A DNA stretch of 64,000 nt from Ornatilinea sp. (GTDB taxonomy: Bacteria > Chloroflexota > Anaerolineae > Anaerolineales > Anaerolineaceae), in contig JAHDQE010000007.1 in the NCBI GenBank assembly GCA_018433975.1, forward strand, positions 1-64,000, read 5' to 3'. The position numbers and the translations under genes were made by a program. The notes under the pieces were generated by a model, which ran no database searches, was not told the DNA's origin, and worked only from the letters and a program-made list of their open reading frames with translations. How positions within the stretch are numbered: the stretch's first letter is position 1; the number at the start of each line of letters is the position of its first letter. Positions 16,593 through 24,707 of the stretch are shown here, one piece after another.

Positions 16593-17891
16593 ATGAAAGC
16601 AATTCTTTTAAATGGTTCAACTGAAAATGACCTTACCGGTAAACGCGTAACCGAAAAGTTAACCGCACAGTTACAGACTGCAGGATGGGATGTCGAATCC
16701 ATACTGCTGCGCGACAAAAAAATTGGCAACTGCGTGGGGAACTTCCGGTGCTGGATAAGTTCTCCCGGCACCTGTTTCATAGATGACGACAACCGCTCCA
16801 TCGCTGCCGCCGTTGCCAACAGCGACCTAATGGTCTACCTGACTCCGGTCACCTTTGGCGGTTATTCCTCCAACCTCAAGCGCATGGTGGATCATCAAAT
16901 TCAAAACATCTCGCCGTTTTTTGCAAAAGTCAACGGTGAGACTCACCACCAGCGGCGTTATGACCGCTATCCGAATTTCCTCACGGTGGGCTGGATGGAC
17001 GTCCCCGACCCCCGCGCGGAGGCCATTTTCCGCCACCTCGCCCAACGCAATGCGGTTAATTTTTACGCCCAAAAATCTTATTGCGGGCTCGTTGATGCCG
17101 GACAATCCGACTCGGAAATCCAGGCGCAGGCCGAAACCTGGCTGCGGGCGCTTTCAAATGGAACCGTTCCCCCCGCTGTATCGGCCCTGCCCGAAATGAA
17201 CACTGCGATCAATTCCGCTCCTGCTCCACGCCGTGCTGTCCTGCTGGTCGGCAGTCCGCGCACCCGTAAAAGCACCTCTCATTCCATTGGCAGTTATCTC
17301 ATGAAGCAACTGGCAGCACGCGGTATGGAGACCGAGGTCATCCAGATTTACAACTCCCTCAACACTCCGGAAAAAATGCGTCTTCTGCTCGAAAAGCTGG
17401 ATGCCGCAGATCTGGCCGTGCTGTCGTTTCCGCTGTATGTTGATAGCCTGCCCGCACCCGTCATCGCTGCTCTGGAACGTATCGCCGCTCACCGCGCCGG
17501 TCATCCGGGAAAAACGCGCCTCGTCACGCTGGTCAACTGCGGCTTTCCGGAAGCGCAGCATAACAATACAGCCCTGGCGATCTGTGAAGAATTTTCACGT
17601 CAAAGCGCTCTGAGCTGGGCCGGGAGCCTTTCCCTAGGCGCCGGGGAAGGCATGGTGCATGGCGTGCCGCTGGATGAAATGGATGGGCGCGTCCACGCCC
17701 TCAAAAAAGCCCTGGACCTGGCCGCCGAATCCCTGGCTGAAGGCAAAGCCATCCCCAAAGCTGCCCAGGATCTGCTGGATAAACCTTTCATCCCTGGCTG
17801 GTTATACCGTTTGATCGGCGGTTTTGGCTGGAAACAACAGGCTAAAAAATACGGAGCGGAAAAAGATCTCCGTCGACAAAGTTATTTATGA
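16593..17891 (+). CDS. Tandem flavodoxin-fold NAD(P)H reductase-like protein
   Basis: A protein of 432 residues made of two flavodoxin-like domains. Domain 1 (about 1-190) begins KAILLNGSTENDLTG and continues with VYLTPVTFGGYSSNLKRMVDH, the FMN-binding layout of NADPH-dependent FMN reductases; it also has a CVGNFRCW cysteine pair, common in iron-sulfur flavoproteins. Domain 2 (about 215-400) begins AVLLVGSPRTRKSTSHSIG, has LAVLSFPLYVDSLPAPVIAALERI, and ends in a basic tail. Two such domains in one chain are unusual, since single ones of about 190 residues are the norm. It is in an operon with the TetR regulator (19 nt upstream) and the epimerase-like gene (ATGA overlap). Reduction of quinones or other organics is likely. 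Confidence 0.85.
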   Translation: MKAILLNGSTENDLTGKRVTEKLTAQLQTAGWDVESILLRDKKIGNCVGNFRCWISSPGTCFIDDDNRSIAAAVANSDLMVYLTPVTFGGYSSNLKRMVDHQIQNISPFFAKVNGETHHQRRYDRYPNFLTVGWMDVPDPRAEAIFRHLAQRNAVNFYAQKSYCGLVDAGQSDSEIQAQAETWLRALSNGTVPPAVSALPEMNTAINSAPAPRRAVLLVGSPRTRKSTSHSIGSYLMKQLAARGMETEVIQIYNSLNTPEKMRLLLEKLDAADLAVLSFPLYVDSLPAPVIAALERIAAHRAGHPGKTRLVTLVNCGFPEAQHNNTALAICEEFSRQSALSWAGSLSLGAGEGMVHGVPLDEMDGRVHALKKALDLAAESLAEGKAIPKAAQDLLDKPFIPGWLYRLIGGFGWKQQAKKYGAEKDLRRQSYL

Positions 17892-18838
17892 CGAACCTAA
17901 TGGAAAAAACTATGTCTGAACTGCATATTATTTTTGGCACAGGCCCTCTGGGCAAATGGACGGCGCGCGAACTGGTTAAGATGGGTAAAACGGTGCGCAT
18001 GATTAACCGTTCGGGCAGGGCGGACCGGCTGCCGGCAGGTGTTGAGGTGATCGCCGGGAACGCTTATGACGTCCATAAGAATATCGAGTTAACCCGGGGC
18101 GCTGCAACCATCTACCAGTGTGCCCAACCCCATTACTTTGAATGGGCAGAAAAGTTCCCCGCTCTGCAAAAGGCCATTCTGGATGCGGCCGCGGCCAACA
18201 ACGCAAAATTGGTCATCGGCGATAACCTGTATATGTATGGACAATTTACCGGCAGACTGCACGAAGATTCGCCCATCGCGCCGAACAGCAGGAAGGGCAA
18301 AGTTCGCGCTGAAATGGCACAGGCTGCATTAGAAGCTCATGCGGCAGGTAAAGTGCGGGTTGCTATTGGGCGCGCTTCGGATTTCTTCGGCCCCGATGAT
18401 ACCGCGCTGACAGGTTATGCCATCCGGCCCGCCGTGGAAGGCAAAACCATCAACCTGATAGGCAGCACCAGCCAACCGCACACTTTTACCTACGTTGCCG
18501 ATTTTGGACGGCTGCTGGCAACTCTTGGCACGCACGACGAGGCGCTGGGGCAGATCTGGTTCACACCCAGCAATGAAGCTATCACCCAGGCCGAGCTCGT
18601 CAAACGGATTGAAGCAGAGCTGGGGCATCCGGTCAGGACAATGGTAGGCGGACCCTTGATGATGCGATTTCTGGGCCTGTTTAACAAAGAAATCCGCGAG
18701 ACGGTCGAAATGCTGTATGAATGGGTCAACCCCTATGTGGTGGACACCACCAAAGCCCAGAAGGCTTTTGGCCTGAAACCCACACCGATGAAAGACGCCT
18801 TGCGAGAAACCATCGCCTGGTGCAGAGAAAACATCTAA
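17888..18838 (+). CDS. NAD-dependent epimerase/dehydratase (extended SDR)
   Basis: A protein of 316 residues from the first ATG. That ATG overlaps the upstream stop as ATGA (17888-17891). Internal Mets at 17900 and 17912 are alternative starts; the last leaves SELHIIFGTGPLG at the N-terminus, which fits the family better. The Rossmann dinucleotide motif G-T-G-P-L-G, the acidic/basic segment after strand 2 (MINRSGRAD), YQCAQPHY and the active-site-like region LVIGDNLYMYG are visible. The classic Y-x-x-x-K is degenerate (YMYGQF). Such atypical SDRs often act as NADPH-binding sensors or oxidoreductases. Co-regulated with the flavoprotein under the TetR operator and followed at once by a strong terminator. 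Confidence 0.85.
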   Translation: MTNLMEKTMSELHIIFGTGPLGKWTARELVKMGKTVRMINRSGRADRLPAGVEVIAGNAYDVHKNIELTRGAATIYQCAQPHYFEWAEKFPALQKAILDAAAANNAKLVIGDNLYMYGQFTGRLHEDSPIAPNSRKGKVRAEMAQAALEAHAAGKVRVAIGRASDFFGPDDTALTGYAIRPAVEGKTINLIGSTSQPHTFTYVADFGRLLATLGTHDEALGQIWFTPSNEAITQAELVKRIEAELGHPVRTMVGGPLMMRFLGLFNKEIRETVEMLYEWVNPYVVDTTKAQKAFGLKPTPMKDALRETIAWCRENI

Positions 18839-18840
18839 TA

Positions 18841-18880
18841 AAAACAGTCTCCCGTTTCAACTACACGGGAGACTGTTTTT
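18841..18880. terminator. Strong bidirectional intrinsic terminator
   Basis: Perfect 15-bp stem AAAACAGTCTCCCGT (18841-18855) / ACGGGAGACTGTTTT (18865-18879) with a 9-nt loop and T-runs on both strands. It ends the TetR operon and the convergent minus-strand gene. Confidence 0.92.
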
Positions 18881-18903
18881 ATGTTTTTTTACGGATGAAA
18901 AAA

Positions 18904-19572
18904 TTATCCGATTCGACCTCCACCTGCCCACAGGGGGCGTCCGCTGGATTCACGCAGCTGGATAACCTGCTGGCTGGTCTGGTTGGTCAACTGTACAATC
19001 TCAAAGTCCTCGCCCTCATAGAAACCGGTCAGCACCATTTCATCGCCGGCCTGGGCGGTAAAGCCCTGGGATACTGCGAAGGATAAAGAACGGCCTTCAA
19101 GGACAATTTGCCCACCATCCACATTAATCAGGACTTCATCCGCCAGATCCACGCTGGCGACGCTTCCCTGCAATGTTGTCAGTTCAGTGAACTGTTCCTC
19201 GGCCAGGACAAGCGGTTCTCCGGTTGCTCCCGTCTGGCGGCTACCGCCGCCATTTCCGCCGCTTCCATTATTTCCACCGGAACGTCCCTGGCCGTTGCCG
19301 CGCACTGCTGCTGCGGTCTGGGCTGAAACGCCAACAATGTTTTCAGAGCCGGTACTGCGCCCTCTTCCCTGGCCGGTTTCACTTCCATTCCCGCCTGAGA
19401 ACTTCTCATCCAGGTTATAAACCACTTCAGATTGGGCATTCTGCCCTCTGCCGGAGCGGCTTCCCATTCCGTATTCATCTGAGGTCTTGGCTGCGGTGCG
19501 GTTGATTCCACCGACAATTAATACGGCCAATGTCGCAACACCTGCCAGACCTAACAATATTTTCTTTAACAT
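18904..19572 (-). CDS. Exported Gly/Asn-rich protein paired with DUF4405 membrane protein
   Basis: A protein of 222 residues. An N-terminal hydrophobic helix (ILLGLAGVATLAVLIVGGI) acts as signal or anchor. Residues about 35-115 are low-complexity Gly/Ser/Asn/Gln/Arg-rich linker with repeated GRG, GQG and GGN units. Residues about 120-222 form a compact beta-rich domain (LQGSVASVDLADEVLINVDGGQIVLEG, then AGDEMVLTGFYEGEDFEIVQLTN) that looks like an OB-fold of the kind found in exported bacterial stress proteins. It is 32 nt downstream of the DUF4405 gene, so probably in an operon with it. It may be an extracytoplasmic electron-transfer or metal-binding partner, but no Cys or heme motif is present. 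Confidence 0.72.
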   Translation of the reverse strand: MLKKILLGLAGVATLAVLIVGGINRTAAKTSDEYGMGSRSGRGQNAQSEVVYNLDEKFSGGNGSETGQGRGRSTGSENIVGVSAQTAAAVRGNGQGRSGGNNGSGGNGGGSRQTGATGEPLVLAEEQFTELTTLQGSVASVDLADEVLINVDGGQIVLEGRSLSFAVSQGFTAQAGDEMVLTGFYEGEDFEIVQLTNQTSQQVIQLRESSGRPLWAGGGRIG

Positions 19573-19604
19573 ACGTTTTTCTCCTGCATAAATGTTTTAT
19601 CTAA

Positions 19605-20249
19605 TTAAGCTTTTACAGCAGTGTCACCCGCCAGTGCGGGGGTCCGGCGGAACGGCCGGAAGATAGACTGCAGCAAACGTCCGGTATTATTGATCACCCA
19701 TTTCCAATGGATGGCAAAATGCACCAGGATCGCCGCAATCATCATAACGCCCGCCCAGGTATGGATCATGTCCCAAACCGTTCGGGAGAACAGAAATCCG
19801 GGGTCAACCGCCTGCCGGCTGCCGGGAATAAACAGAAAATACACCCCGCTTATCGCGCACAGCACAAAAGATAGGGACAACACAAAATTAGCCCACAGAT
19901 TGATTCGCCCGCGAGGGTTCAATCTTCCGGTTTTGCCAAGCATTTGCTGCCACATACGGCGCGCCATGCGCAAAAACCATTTCCAATGCACAACAATATG
20001 AGCCAATGCAATCGCAATCACCGCGATCCCGCTCCAGGTGTGCAAAATATCCCATGTCGTTCGGGAAAACAAAATCACCTGATCATAAAAGGGATTGCGT
20101 CCGCCCTGATAACCAACCGGGAAGTACAAAAAATAGATACTGGAAGCGATGACCACCAGAGCACTCAACCCTAAAAATGCATCCAAAAACCAGCGCCGTG
20201 TCGTTGACCGGCATGGTTTTTCTTTACACAGTAAATTTTTTTCTGTCAT
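19605..20249 (-). CDS. DUF4405 (cytochrome b561-like) membrane protein, tandem repeat
   Basis: A protein of 214 residues with four transmembrane helices arranged as two copies of a two-helix unit. Copy 1 has WDILHTWSGIAVIAIALAHIVVHW and copy 2 has WDMIHTWAGVMMIAAILVHFAIHW. The repeated H-T-W-x-G and H-x-x-x-H-W patterns are those of DUF4405/cytochrome b561-type proteins and can ligate hemes across the membrane. Likely a membrane electron carrier linking the quinone pool or a cytoplasmic donor to the exported partner encoded downstream. The start ATG has AAGGAG before it. Heme binding is inferred from the His positions. Confidence 0.82.
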   Translation of the reverse strand: MTEKNLLCKEKPCRSTTRRWFLDAFLGLSALVVIASSIYFLYFPVGYQGGRNPFYDQVILFSRTTWDILHTWSGIAVIAIALAHIVVHWKWFLRMARRMWQQMLGKTGRLNPRGRINLWANFVLSLSFVLCAISGVYFLFIPGSRQAVDPGFLFSRTVWDMIHTWAGVMMIAAILVHFAIHWKWVINNTGRLLQSIFRPFRRTPALAGDTAVKA

Positions 20250-20569
20250 AAAAATCTCCTTACGCTAAATCAAAAATCATCAGCCTTATCATAAAATACG
20301 CGTATGAAGAATTGATGAAGAGCCTGCACGGAAGCGGTGAATGTTTTTGTTTTCTAAAACACCCATGGGGAAAGGGGAAACCGCCGCTCAAGTGTAAAGG
20401 GCTAACAGACAGGATGAATTTACCTGGAAACAGCCAAATTGCCCCCAATACCAGCATCACAGAATTTATCACCTGTTTACCAATTTATTTTCAAAACCAA
20501 CAGAAATACATCTTCCACTTGTAAGCTGTCTGTAAGGCCCAACCAAAAAAAACGGTGTATATAATAATC
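20250..20569. other. Intergenic region left of the insertion sequence
   Basis: About 320 bp hold the minus-strand ribosome site AAGGAG and probable promoter of the DUF4405 gene. Otherwise I see nothing. Short frames on both strands lack ribosome sites and known motifs. Confidence 0.5.
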
Positions 20570-20573
20570 CTAG
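20570..20573. repeat. Target site duplication, left copy
   Basis: CTAG immediately outside the left inverted repeat of the insertion sequence, repeated exactly at 21764-21767 outside the right end. Confidence 0.75.
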
Positions 20574-21763
20574 CTACCTGACATTTTGACAAAAGAATAG
20601 TTGATCGGCACCGGATCTCCACTAAAATAAGTTTTGCGAACACATTTTAGAAACGGAGTAAACCAATGCCGACCAACTAGCTCTATCATAACTGGTTTTA
20701 TCAGATTCGTGAACTGCGGCTTGGGCAACGAATTACACAAGTGTGAAACTTTGTGTGGCTCCTGATTGGAATCTACAAGAAGCCGTTCGGCGAACTTGAG
20801 CCGTATCGCAGGCAAGATACCAGGTAAAGTGCAATTGCTGAGCCGTACCCGTCGGTTGAGCCGTTTTCTGGACAATCCTGCGATAGACGTGCGGGCGTGA
20901 TATGAGCCCATTGCGCGAAGCTGGCTTGAACAACAAGCCCATTCTCTTCAACAAGTGCGTCTGATTGTGGATGGAACAAAAGTAGGATTTGCGCATCAAT
21001 TGCTGATGGTCAGTCTGGCTTATCGGAAGCGTTCGATCCCGATTGCCTGGAGTTGGGTATCTCATGTTCGCGGACACAGCACCGCCAGCACCCAATTGAC
21101 CTTGTTGACCTATATCCACAGTCTTTTGACGGGAGGAATGGCTGTTTTGCTGGTAGGAGATACCGAATTTGGGTCGATAACGGTACTTCAACAACTGGAT
21201 TAGTGACACTGGCACTATGTTTTGCGGCAAAAAACCTCTACGCACGTTTGTTTGGCGCATCAAATTGAATGGAATGATTTTGGCAGTTGGGTTGAGAAAG
21301 CAGGTTCCAGTACCTGGTTGTGCCAGGGATGGCTGACAGAAAAACACACCTATCCGGTCAACCTGTTGGCTCACTGGAAGGTCGGCGAGAAAGAGCCCTG
21401 GTGCCTGGCAACCAATCTGCCGGACAGACAAATGGCTTTGCAAGCTTATGCTCGCCGCATGTGGATTGAAGAAATGTTTGGTGATATGAAAAGACACGGC
21501 TTTAACCTCGAAAGTACCCTGTTGAGACATACTGACAGATTGTCTCGGCTGACATTGGCGGTAGCTCTGCTGTCTGTCTGGTTGGTTTCGACCGGTACAC
21601 GCACTATCCGAGATGGATTGAGATACCTGGTAGATCGACGGGATCGTCGTGACCTTAGTATCCTTCAGATTGGATTGCGCTTCATGGATCGTCAATGGGT
21701 TAACTCGTTTCCATTTCACATTTTGCTATGTTCTTACCGTTGATTTTTCAAACTGTCAGGTGA
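20574..21763 (+). mobile_element. Decayed IS4-superfamily insertion sequence with CTAG target duplication
   Basis: A 1,190-bp element. The left end CTACCTGACATTTTGAC and the reverse complement of the right end, TCACCTGACAGTTTGAA, form imperfect terminal inverted repeats (shared core ACCTGACA-x-TTTGA). Both ends are flanked by the 4-bp direct repeat CTAG (20570-20573 and 21764-21767). This matches the YTAR target duplication described for the IS701 branch of IS4-like elements. The single gene inside is a transposase broken by several stops and one frameshift. Since the ends and duplication survive, the insertion is probably not very old. Confidence 0.85.
20666..21743 (+). pseudogene. Broken IS4-type DDE transposase
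   Basis: From the ATG at 20666 the frame gives a transposase N-terminus (QIRELRLGQRITQV, NFVWLLIGIYK) with in-frame stops at 20678 and 20744. It then shifts by one base near 20780 into the frame that runs to 21743. There the reading is again stopped at TGA 20898 (Trp expected before YEPIARSW) and at TAG-TGA 21201-21206. The catalytic residues remain: first Asp in IVDGTKVG, second Asp in VGDTEFGS, and the Y-x2-R-x3-E-x6-K signature YARRMWIEEMFGDMK of the IS4 family. The Arg usually following the second Asp is Thr. At least five stops plus a frameshift make it inactive. Several stops fit C-to-T type changes of CAG or TGG codons. Confidence 0.88.
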
Positions 21764-21767
21764 CTAG
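21764..21767. repeat. Target site duplication, right copy
   Basis: CTAG immediately outside the right inverted repeat. It pairs with the copy at 20570-20573. Confidence 0.75.
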
Positions 21768-21871
21768 AAACAATCTTGTTGTTCATTATTGGATCAAGGA
21801 ATTTTGATTTTATTACCTAGCTGTTGAACAAATTACAAATTACAGAGGAAGAGAGAGGGAGGGAGGGATGA

Positions 21872-22396
21872 TTGAAAACGCATGAAATTAACAATGTAAA
21901 AATTAACCTTCAGTATGGTGTCACGCTATTTCCTGAGCAAGACAAAGCAATTGATAAGATCTTGGCCGATCTGATTCAAAAAATACCGGCTCAATTTATC
22001 CTGATGACGAATGTCACCGGTCAGATTATCTCTGTCTGCGGCGAACGTGGAAAAACCGATCTGATCGCTCTGGGATCATTGGTTGCAGGGGAATTGGTAG
22101 CCAACCAGGAAATCGCTCGCATCTCCGGAGAATACCAGGAATACCAGTTGATTTTACGTCAGGGCAGCACCACAAACACCTGGATTGCTGAAGCAGGAGA
22201 CTACCTGGTTTTACTCTTAAAAGTTTCCAGCGATGTGCCCATGGGATGGGCGCGAATGCTAATCACGCGGGGGGCAAAAGCAATCGCAAAAATAATGCGT
22301 GAAACTCCTCAACAAGAAGAACCTACTGAATTCAGTCTTGGTGATGGTTTCTCCAATCAAATTGACGACGCTTTGGAGGATCTCTGGAACGAGTAA
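21872..22396 (+). CDS. Roadblock/LC7 domain protein
   Basis: A protein of 174 residues. It must start at the TTG at 21872, a few bases after a GGGAGGG site, because an ATG at 21868 is out of frame and closes at once. Residues about 20-125 form a roadblock/LC7 fold: DKILADLIQKIPAQFILMTNVTGQIISVCGERGK, LGSLVAGELVANQEIARI, and AGDYLVLLLKVSSDVPMGWARML. These small domains dimerise and regulate Ras-like GTPases such as MglA. A C-terminal acidic tail (residues 145-174, DDALEDLWNE) is extra. It opens a cluster of nine genes, 13 nt before the GTPase. Likely a GTPase-activating or scaffolding subunit. Confidence 0.82.
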   Translation: MKTHEINNVKINLQYGVTLFPEQDKAIDKILADLIQKIPAQFILMTNVTGQIISVCGERGKTDLIALGSLVAGELVANQEIARISGEYQEYQLILRQGSTTNTWIAEAGDYLVLLLKVSSDVPMGWARMLITRGAKAIAKIMRETPQQEEPTEFSLGDGFSNQIDDALEDLWNE

Positions 22397-22409
22397 GTGA
22401 GGTGGTTGA

Positions 22410-22988
22410 ATGTTCATCAATATGAAAGACCGGCAGCTTAATCTCAAAGTAGTCTACTACGGACCGGCACTAAGCGGCAAAACAACCAACCTGGAAAGAA
22501 TTCACGCAAAAACTGATCCGTCCCGGCGAGGCGAACTTGTTTCTCTAAAAACAGCAGAGGACCGCACCCTATTCTTCGATTTTCTTCAACTCGAACTGGG
22601 TAAAATCAACGGTCTGACCCCCAAAATCCAGCTGTATACAGTACCAGGACAATCTTATTATCAGGCCAGTCGGAAAGTTGTGTTGAAAGGCGCCGACGGA
22701 GTTGTTTTTGTTGCCGATTCTTCTCCAAGAAGGTTACAGGAAAATATGGAGTCATGGAACAGCCTGCACACACACCTGGAAGAGTTAAATATTCCGATAC
22801 ACCATTTACCACTCGTCTTTCAGTTCAACAAGCAGGACCTGGAGAATGCGCTTGCCCCATCTATATTGACCCGGGCATTTCAAACAGGAAGCTATCCTAC
22901 TTTTAGTGCTTCAGCATTAGAAGGAAGAGGCGTCTTTGATACCCTGAAAGCTATCATCAATGGTGTGGTCAGTTCAATTAGAAATTAG
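22410..22988 (+). CDS. mglA: MglA-like small Ras-family GTPase
   Basis: A protein of 192 residues with the full GTPase set: G1 P-loop GPALSGKT (18-25), G3 TVPGQ (77-81, with Pro-Gly-Gln as in MglA), G4 NKQD (140-143) and G5 SASALEG. MglA proteins set cell polarity and motility in myxobacteria, and related prokaryotic GTPases control other switches. GTP hydrolysis is stimulated by roadblock partners (MglB type), and two or three such partners are encoded around it. It is cytosolic, cycling on its nucleotide state. An ATG at 22422 is an alternative start. The family match is strong. The downstream target is unknown, although the three V4R-like proteins nearby are candidates. Confidence 0.92.
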   Translation: MFINMKDRQLNLKVVYYGPALSGKTTNLERIHAKTDPSRRGELVSLKTAEDRTLFFDFLQLELGKINGLTPKIQLYTVPGQSYYQASRKVVLKGADGVVFVADSSPRRLQENMESWNSLHTHLEELNIPIHHLPLVFQFNKQDLENALAPSILTRAFQTGSYPTFSASALEGRGVFDTLKAIINGVVSSIRN

Positions 22989-23021
22989 TTTTCGTAAATT
23001 TTATTAAACTGAGGAGAAATT

Positions 23022-23411
23022 ATGGCTTCCAATCCCAAATCCGGATCGGCTGAACTCTCTAGAATTCTGGCAGAAATGAATCAAAAAGGTGGCTTTTTAA
23101 TTTCAGTTCTGACTGATTGCGAGGGTTTTCCCGTTGCCGCAGCAGCAAATGAAGACCAGGATCCCGAAATGCAATCCGCAGTAGTGGCTCTGGTTCAAAA
23201 GACTGCAAACCAAGTACGAACTCAACTCGGTATGTCTACAACTGATGAGATAACCGTCTATGACAAAGAAGGAAAACGGCTTGTATGCCGCCCAATGAAC
23301 ATCAATGACCATGAAATGATTCTGGCAGTTTTAACTTCAAATCGTGATCAAACTTACCGTCGGCTTACAAACCAGGCAGTCACAGCAATTCGTAAATGTT
23401 GGCGTATATAG
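23022..23411 (+). CDS. Roadblock/LC7 domain protein (MglB-like)
   Basis: A protein of 129 residues, one roadblock domain with little else: ELSRILAEMNQKGGFLISVLTDCEGFPVAAAANE at the N-terminus, the central helix VVALVQKTANQVRTQLG, then the strands DEITVYDKEGKRLVCRPMNINDHEMILAVLTS and a C-terminal helix. The length and layout match MglB, the dimeric activator of MglA. An AGGAG site precedes the ATG at 23022. It lies 33 nt after the GTPase, so the pair is the textbook arrangement. Confidence 0.88.
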   Translation: MASNPKSGSAELSRILAEMNQKGGFLISVLTDCEGFPVAAAANEDQDPEMQSAVVALVQKTANQVRTQLGMSTTDEITVYDKEGKRLVCRPMNINDHEMILAVLTSNRDQTYRRLTNQAVTAIRKCWRI

Positions 23412-23438
23412 TTTTTCATCTGAGAAAGCGAGAGTTTT

Positions 23439-24164
23439 ATGGGCATTCAGGGTAATTTGAGTTTGATGACCATCAGTGACTTGATCCAACATACCTGTCA
23501 AGATCGCAGCACAGCTGAGCTAAAAATCATGCACCAGAATCAAACTGCCCTGCTTTATTTTCAGGATGGCAATATTGTGCACGCACAGAAGGATGGTCTT
23601 ATTGGAGAAAAAGTTGTATATGAGATTTTAAAATGGGATGATGGAGAGTTTTCGTTGGACAAAATCGTTAAAACGCCCGCCAAAACAATTGAACGAAGCT
23701 GGTCAAGCCTGCTTCTAGAAGGTGCACGGCGTTTAGATGAGGATGAAAAAAATTCAAACAAACAAAAATTTTTGGAGGATAAATCGATGGCTACAAAAAA
23801 GAAAAGTGAACTGTTGGCAGAAACCCTGGCTGATGTAATCGATAACTCAACCGATATCGAAGGCGCAGCCGTGGTGGGTATTGATGGTTTGGTCTACTCC
23901 GTAAATGCTCCGGTGGGACATCTTGATGACACGCTGATCGGTGCTGTTGCAGCGGCCGCACTCGGCTTGAGCAAACGTAGTGTAGAACAGCTAAGCCGTG
24001 GTACGTTTACACAGTCTCTGATTCAAGCAGATCGTGGGAACATTGTCGTTTCGCAGATCAATCCTGAAACCCTGTTTATCGCCCTCACATCACATGGTGT
24101 AAATCTGGGTATGGTTTTTGCTGAAACCCGCAAATCAGTAGCCACGCTGCGCGAAATCCTATAA
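23439..24164 (+). CDS. DUF4388 (PATAN-type) domain fused to roadblock domain
   Basis: A protein of 241 residues. Residues 1-95 are a DUF4388 domain: GIQGNLSLMTISDLIQHTCQDRSTAELKI, LLYFQDGNIVHAQKDGLIGEKVVYEILKWDDGEFSL. This module occurs in response regulators and GTPase-linked signalling proteins. Residues about 117-241 are a third roadblock domain (LLAETLADVIDNSTDIEGAAVVGIDGLVYSVNAP, LSKRSVEQLSRGTFTQSLI). The two are joined by a Lys/Asp/Asn-rich linker. An internal GGAGG (23773-23777) precedes an in-frame ATG at 23787, so the roadblock part may also be made alone. It probably ties the MglA switch to another signal. Confidence 0.88.
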   Translation: MGIQGNLSLMTISDLIQHTCQDRSTAELKIMHQNQTALLYFQDGNIVHAQKDGLIGEKVVYEILKWDDGEFSLDKIVKTPAKTIERSWSSLLLEGARRLDEDEKNSNKQKFLEDKSMATKKKSELLAETLADVIDNSTDIEGAAVVGIDGLVYSVNAPVGHLDDTLIGAVAAAALGLSKRSVEQLSRGTFTQSLIQADRGNIVVSQINPETLFIALTSHGVNLGMVFAETRKSVATLREIL

Positions 24165-24185
24165 TACCTGGATCGGAGAGAGATA

Positions 24186-24677
24186 ATGACTGAATTAAAT
24201 ACGCGTATTCTTTTAGATGGTTGGCTGGATGGAGCAATCCGCAGCTATGCCTATATGATGGGTGCTGACAGCATTAAGAATTTTCTTAAAGCTGCTGCTG
24301 AAGTAACCTACAACCGTTTACAGGATGAGGCTCAAGCACAAGGGCTGCCACCTGTCCGCGGCGCCAGCATTGCTGAAGTTATGCAAAATGCCTCGAAGAT
24401 GGAGGCAAGTCTGGGTGTCATGGAAGAGAACAACCTCGAAGTTACAGAAAACGGAGATGGTTTGACACTGGTACATATCGGATGTCCATATGCCCATGTA
24501 TGTTCCGATATCCTTTCAGATTTGGTTAAATCCACAAAAAGCCAGAGCACTTATCCCTGCTTACGAACTGAAATCTACATGGTAGCAGCAGCATTAGAAA
24601 CCAGCAGCAAGGGCAAGTACTTCCTGAAACAATTTGCCCCTGGCGAAAAATGCACGGCCCAGGTTGAATTCATTTAA
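24186..24677 (+). CDS. V4R-like Cys-containing small protein
   Basis: A protein of 163 residues that I do not recognise with certainty. Four cysteines are at residues 100, 106 (HIGCPYAHVC), 125 (YPCLRTE) and 156 (GEKCTAQVEF). The C-terminal end, G-E-K-C-x-A-x-V-E-F, mirrors the C-terminal Cys/beta strand of V4R (4-vinyl reductase) domains in the next two genes. Residues 1-90 are helical (ILLDGWLDGAIRSYAYMMGADSIKNFLKAAAEVTYNRLQDEA). A metal or small-molecule pocket lined by these Cys is likely. It lies 21 nt after the DUF4388-roadblock gene, with an AGAGAGAT site before its ATG. Soluble and cytosolic. Confidence 0.6.
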   Translation: MTELNTRILLDGWLDGAIRSYAYMMGADSIKNFLKAAAEVTYNRLQDEAQAQGLPPVRGASIAEVMQNASKMEASLGVMEENNLEVTENGDGLTLVHIGCPYAHVCSDILSDLVKSTKSQSTYPCLRTEIYMVAAALETSSKGKYFLKQFAPGEKCTAQVEFI

Positions 24678-24707
24678 TTTTATAAAAATCTTTTAAAGGA
24701 GTTTTAC

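Noticed and set aside
20898..21206. TGA codons in the transposase read as Trp or selenocysteine
   Set aside because: TAG stops and a frameshift also occur in the same gene, and all other genes use TGA as stop; decay explains it better.
20733..21719. 328-codon open frame on the minus strand
   Set aside because: It is the antisense of the broken transposase. No ribosome site or known domain; Ser/Gln-rich as expected for a shadow frame.
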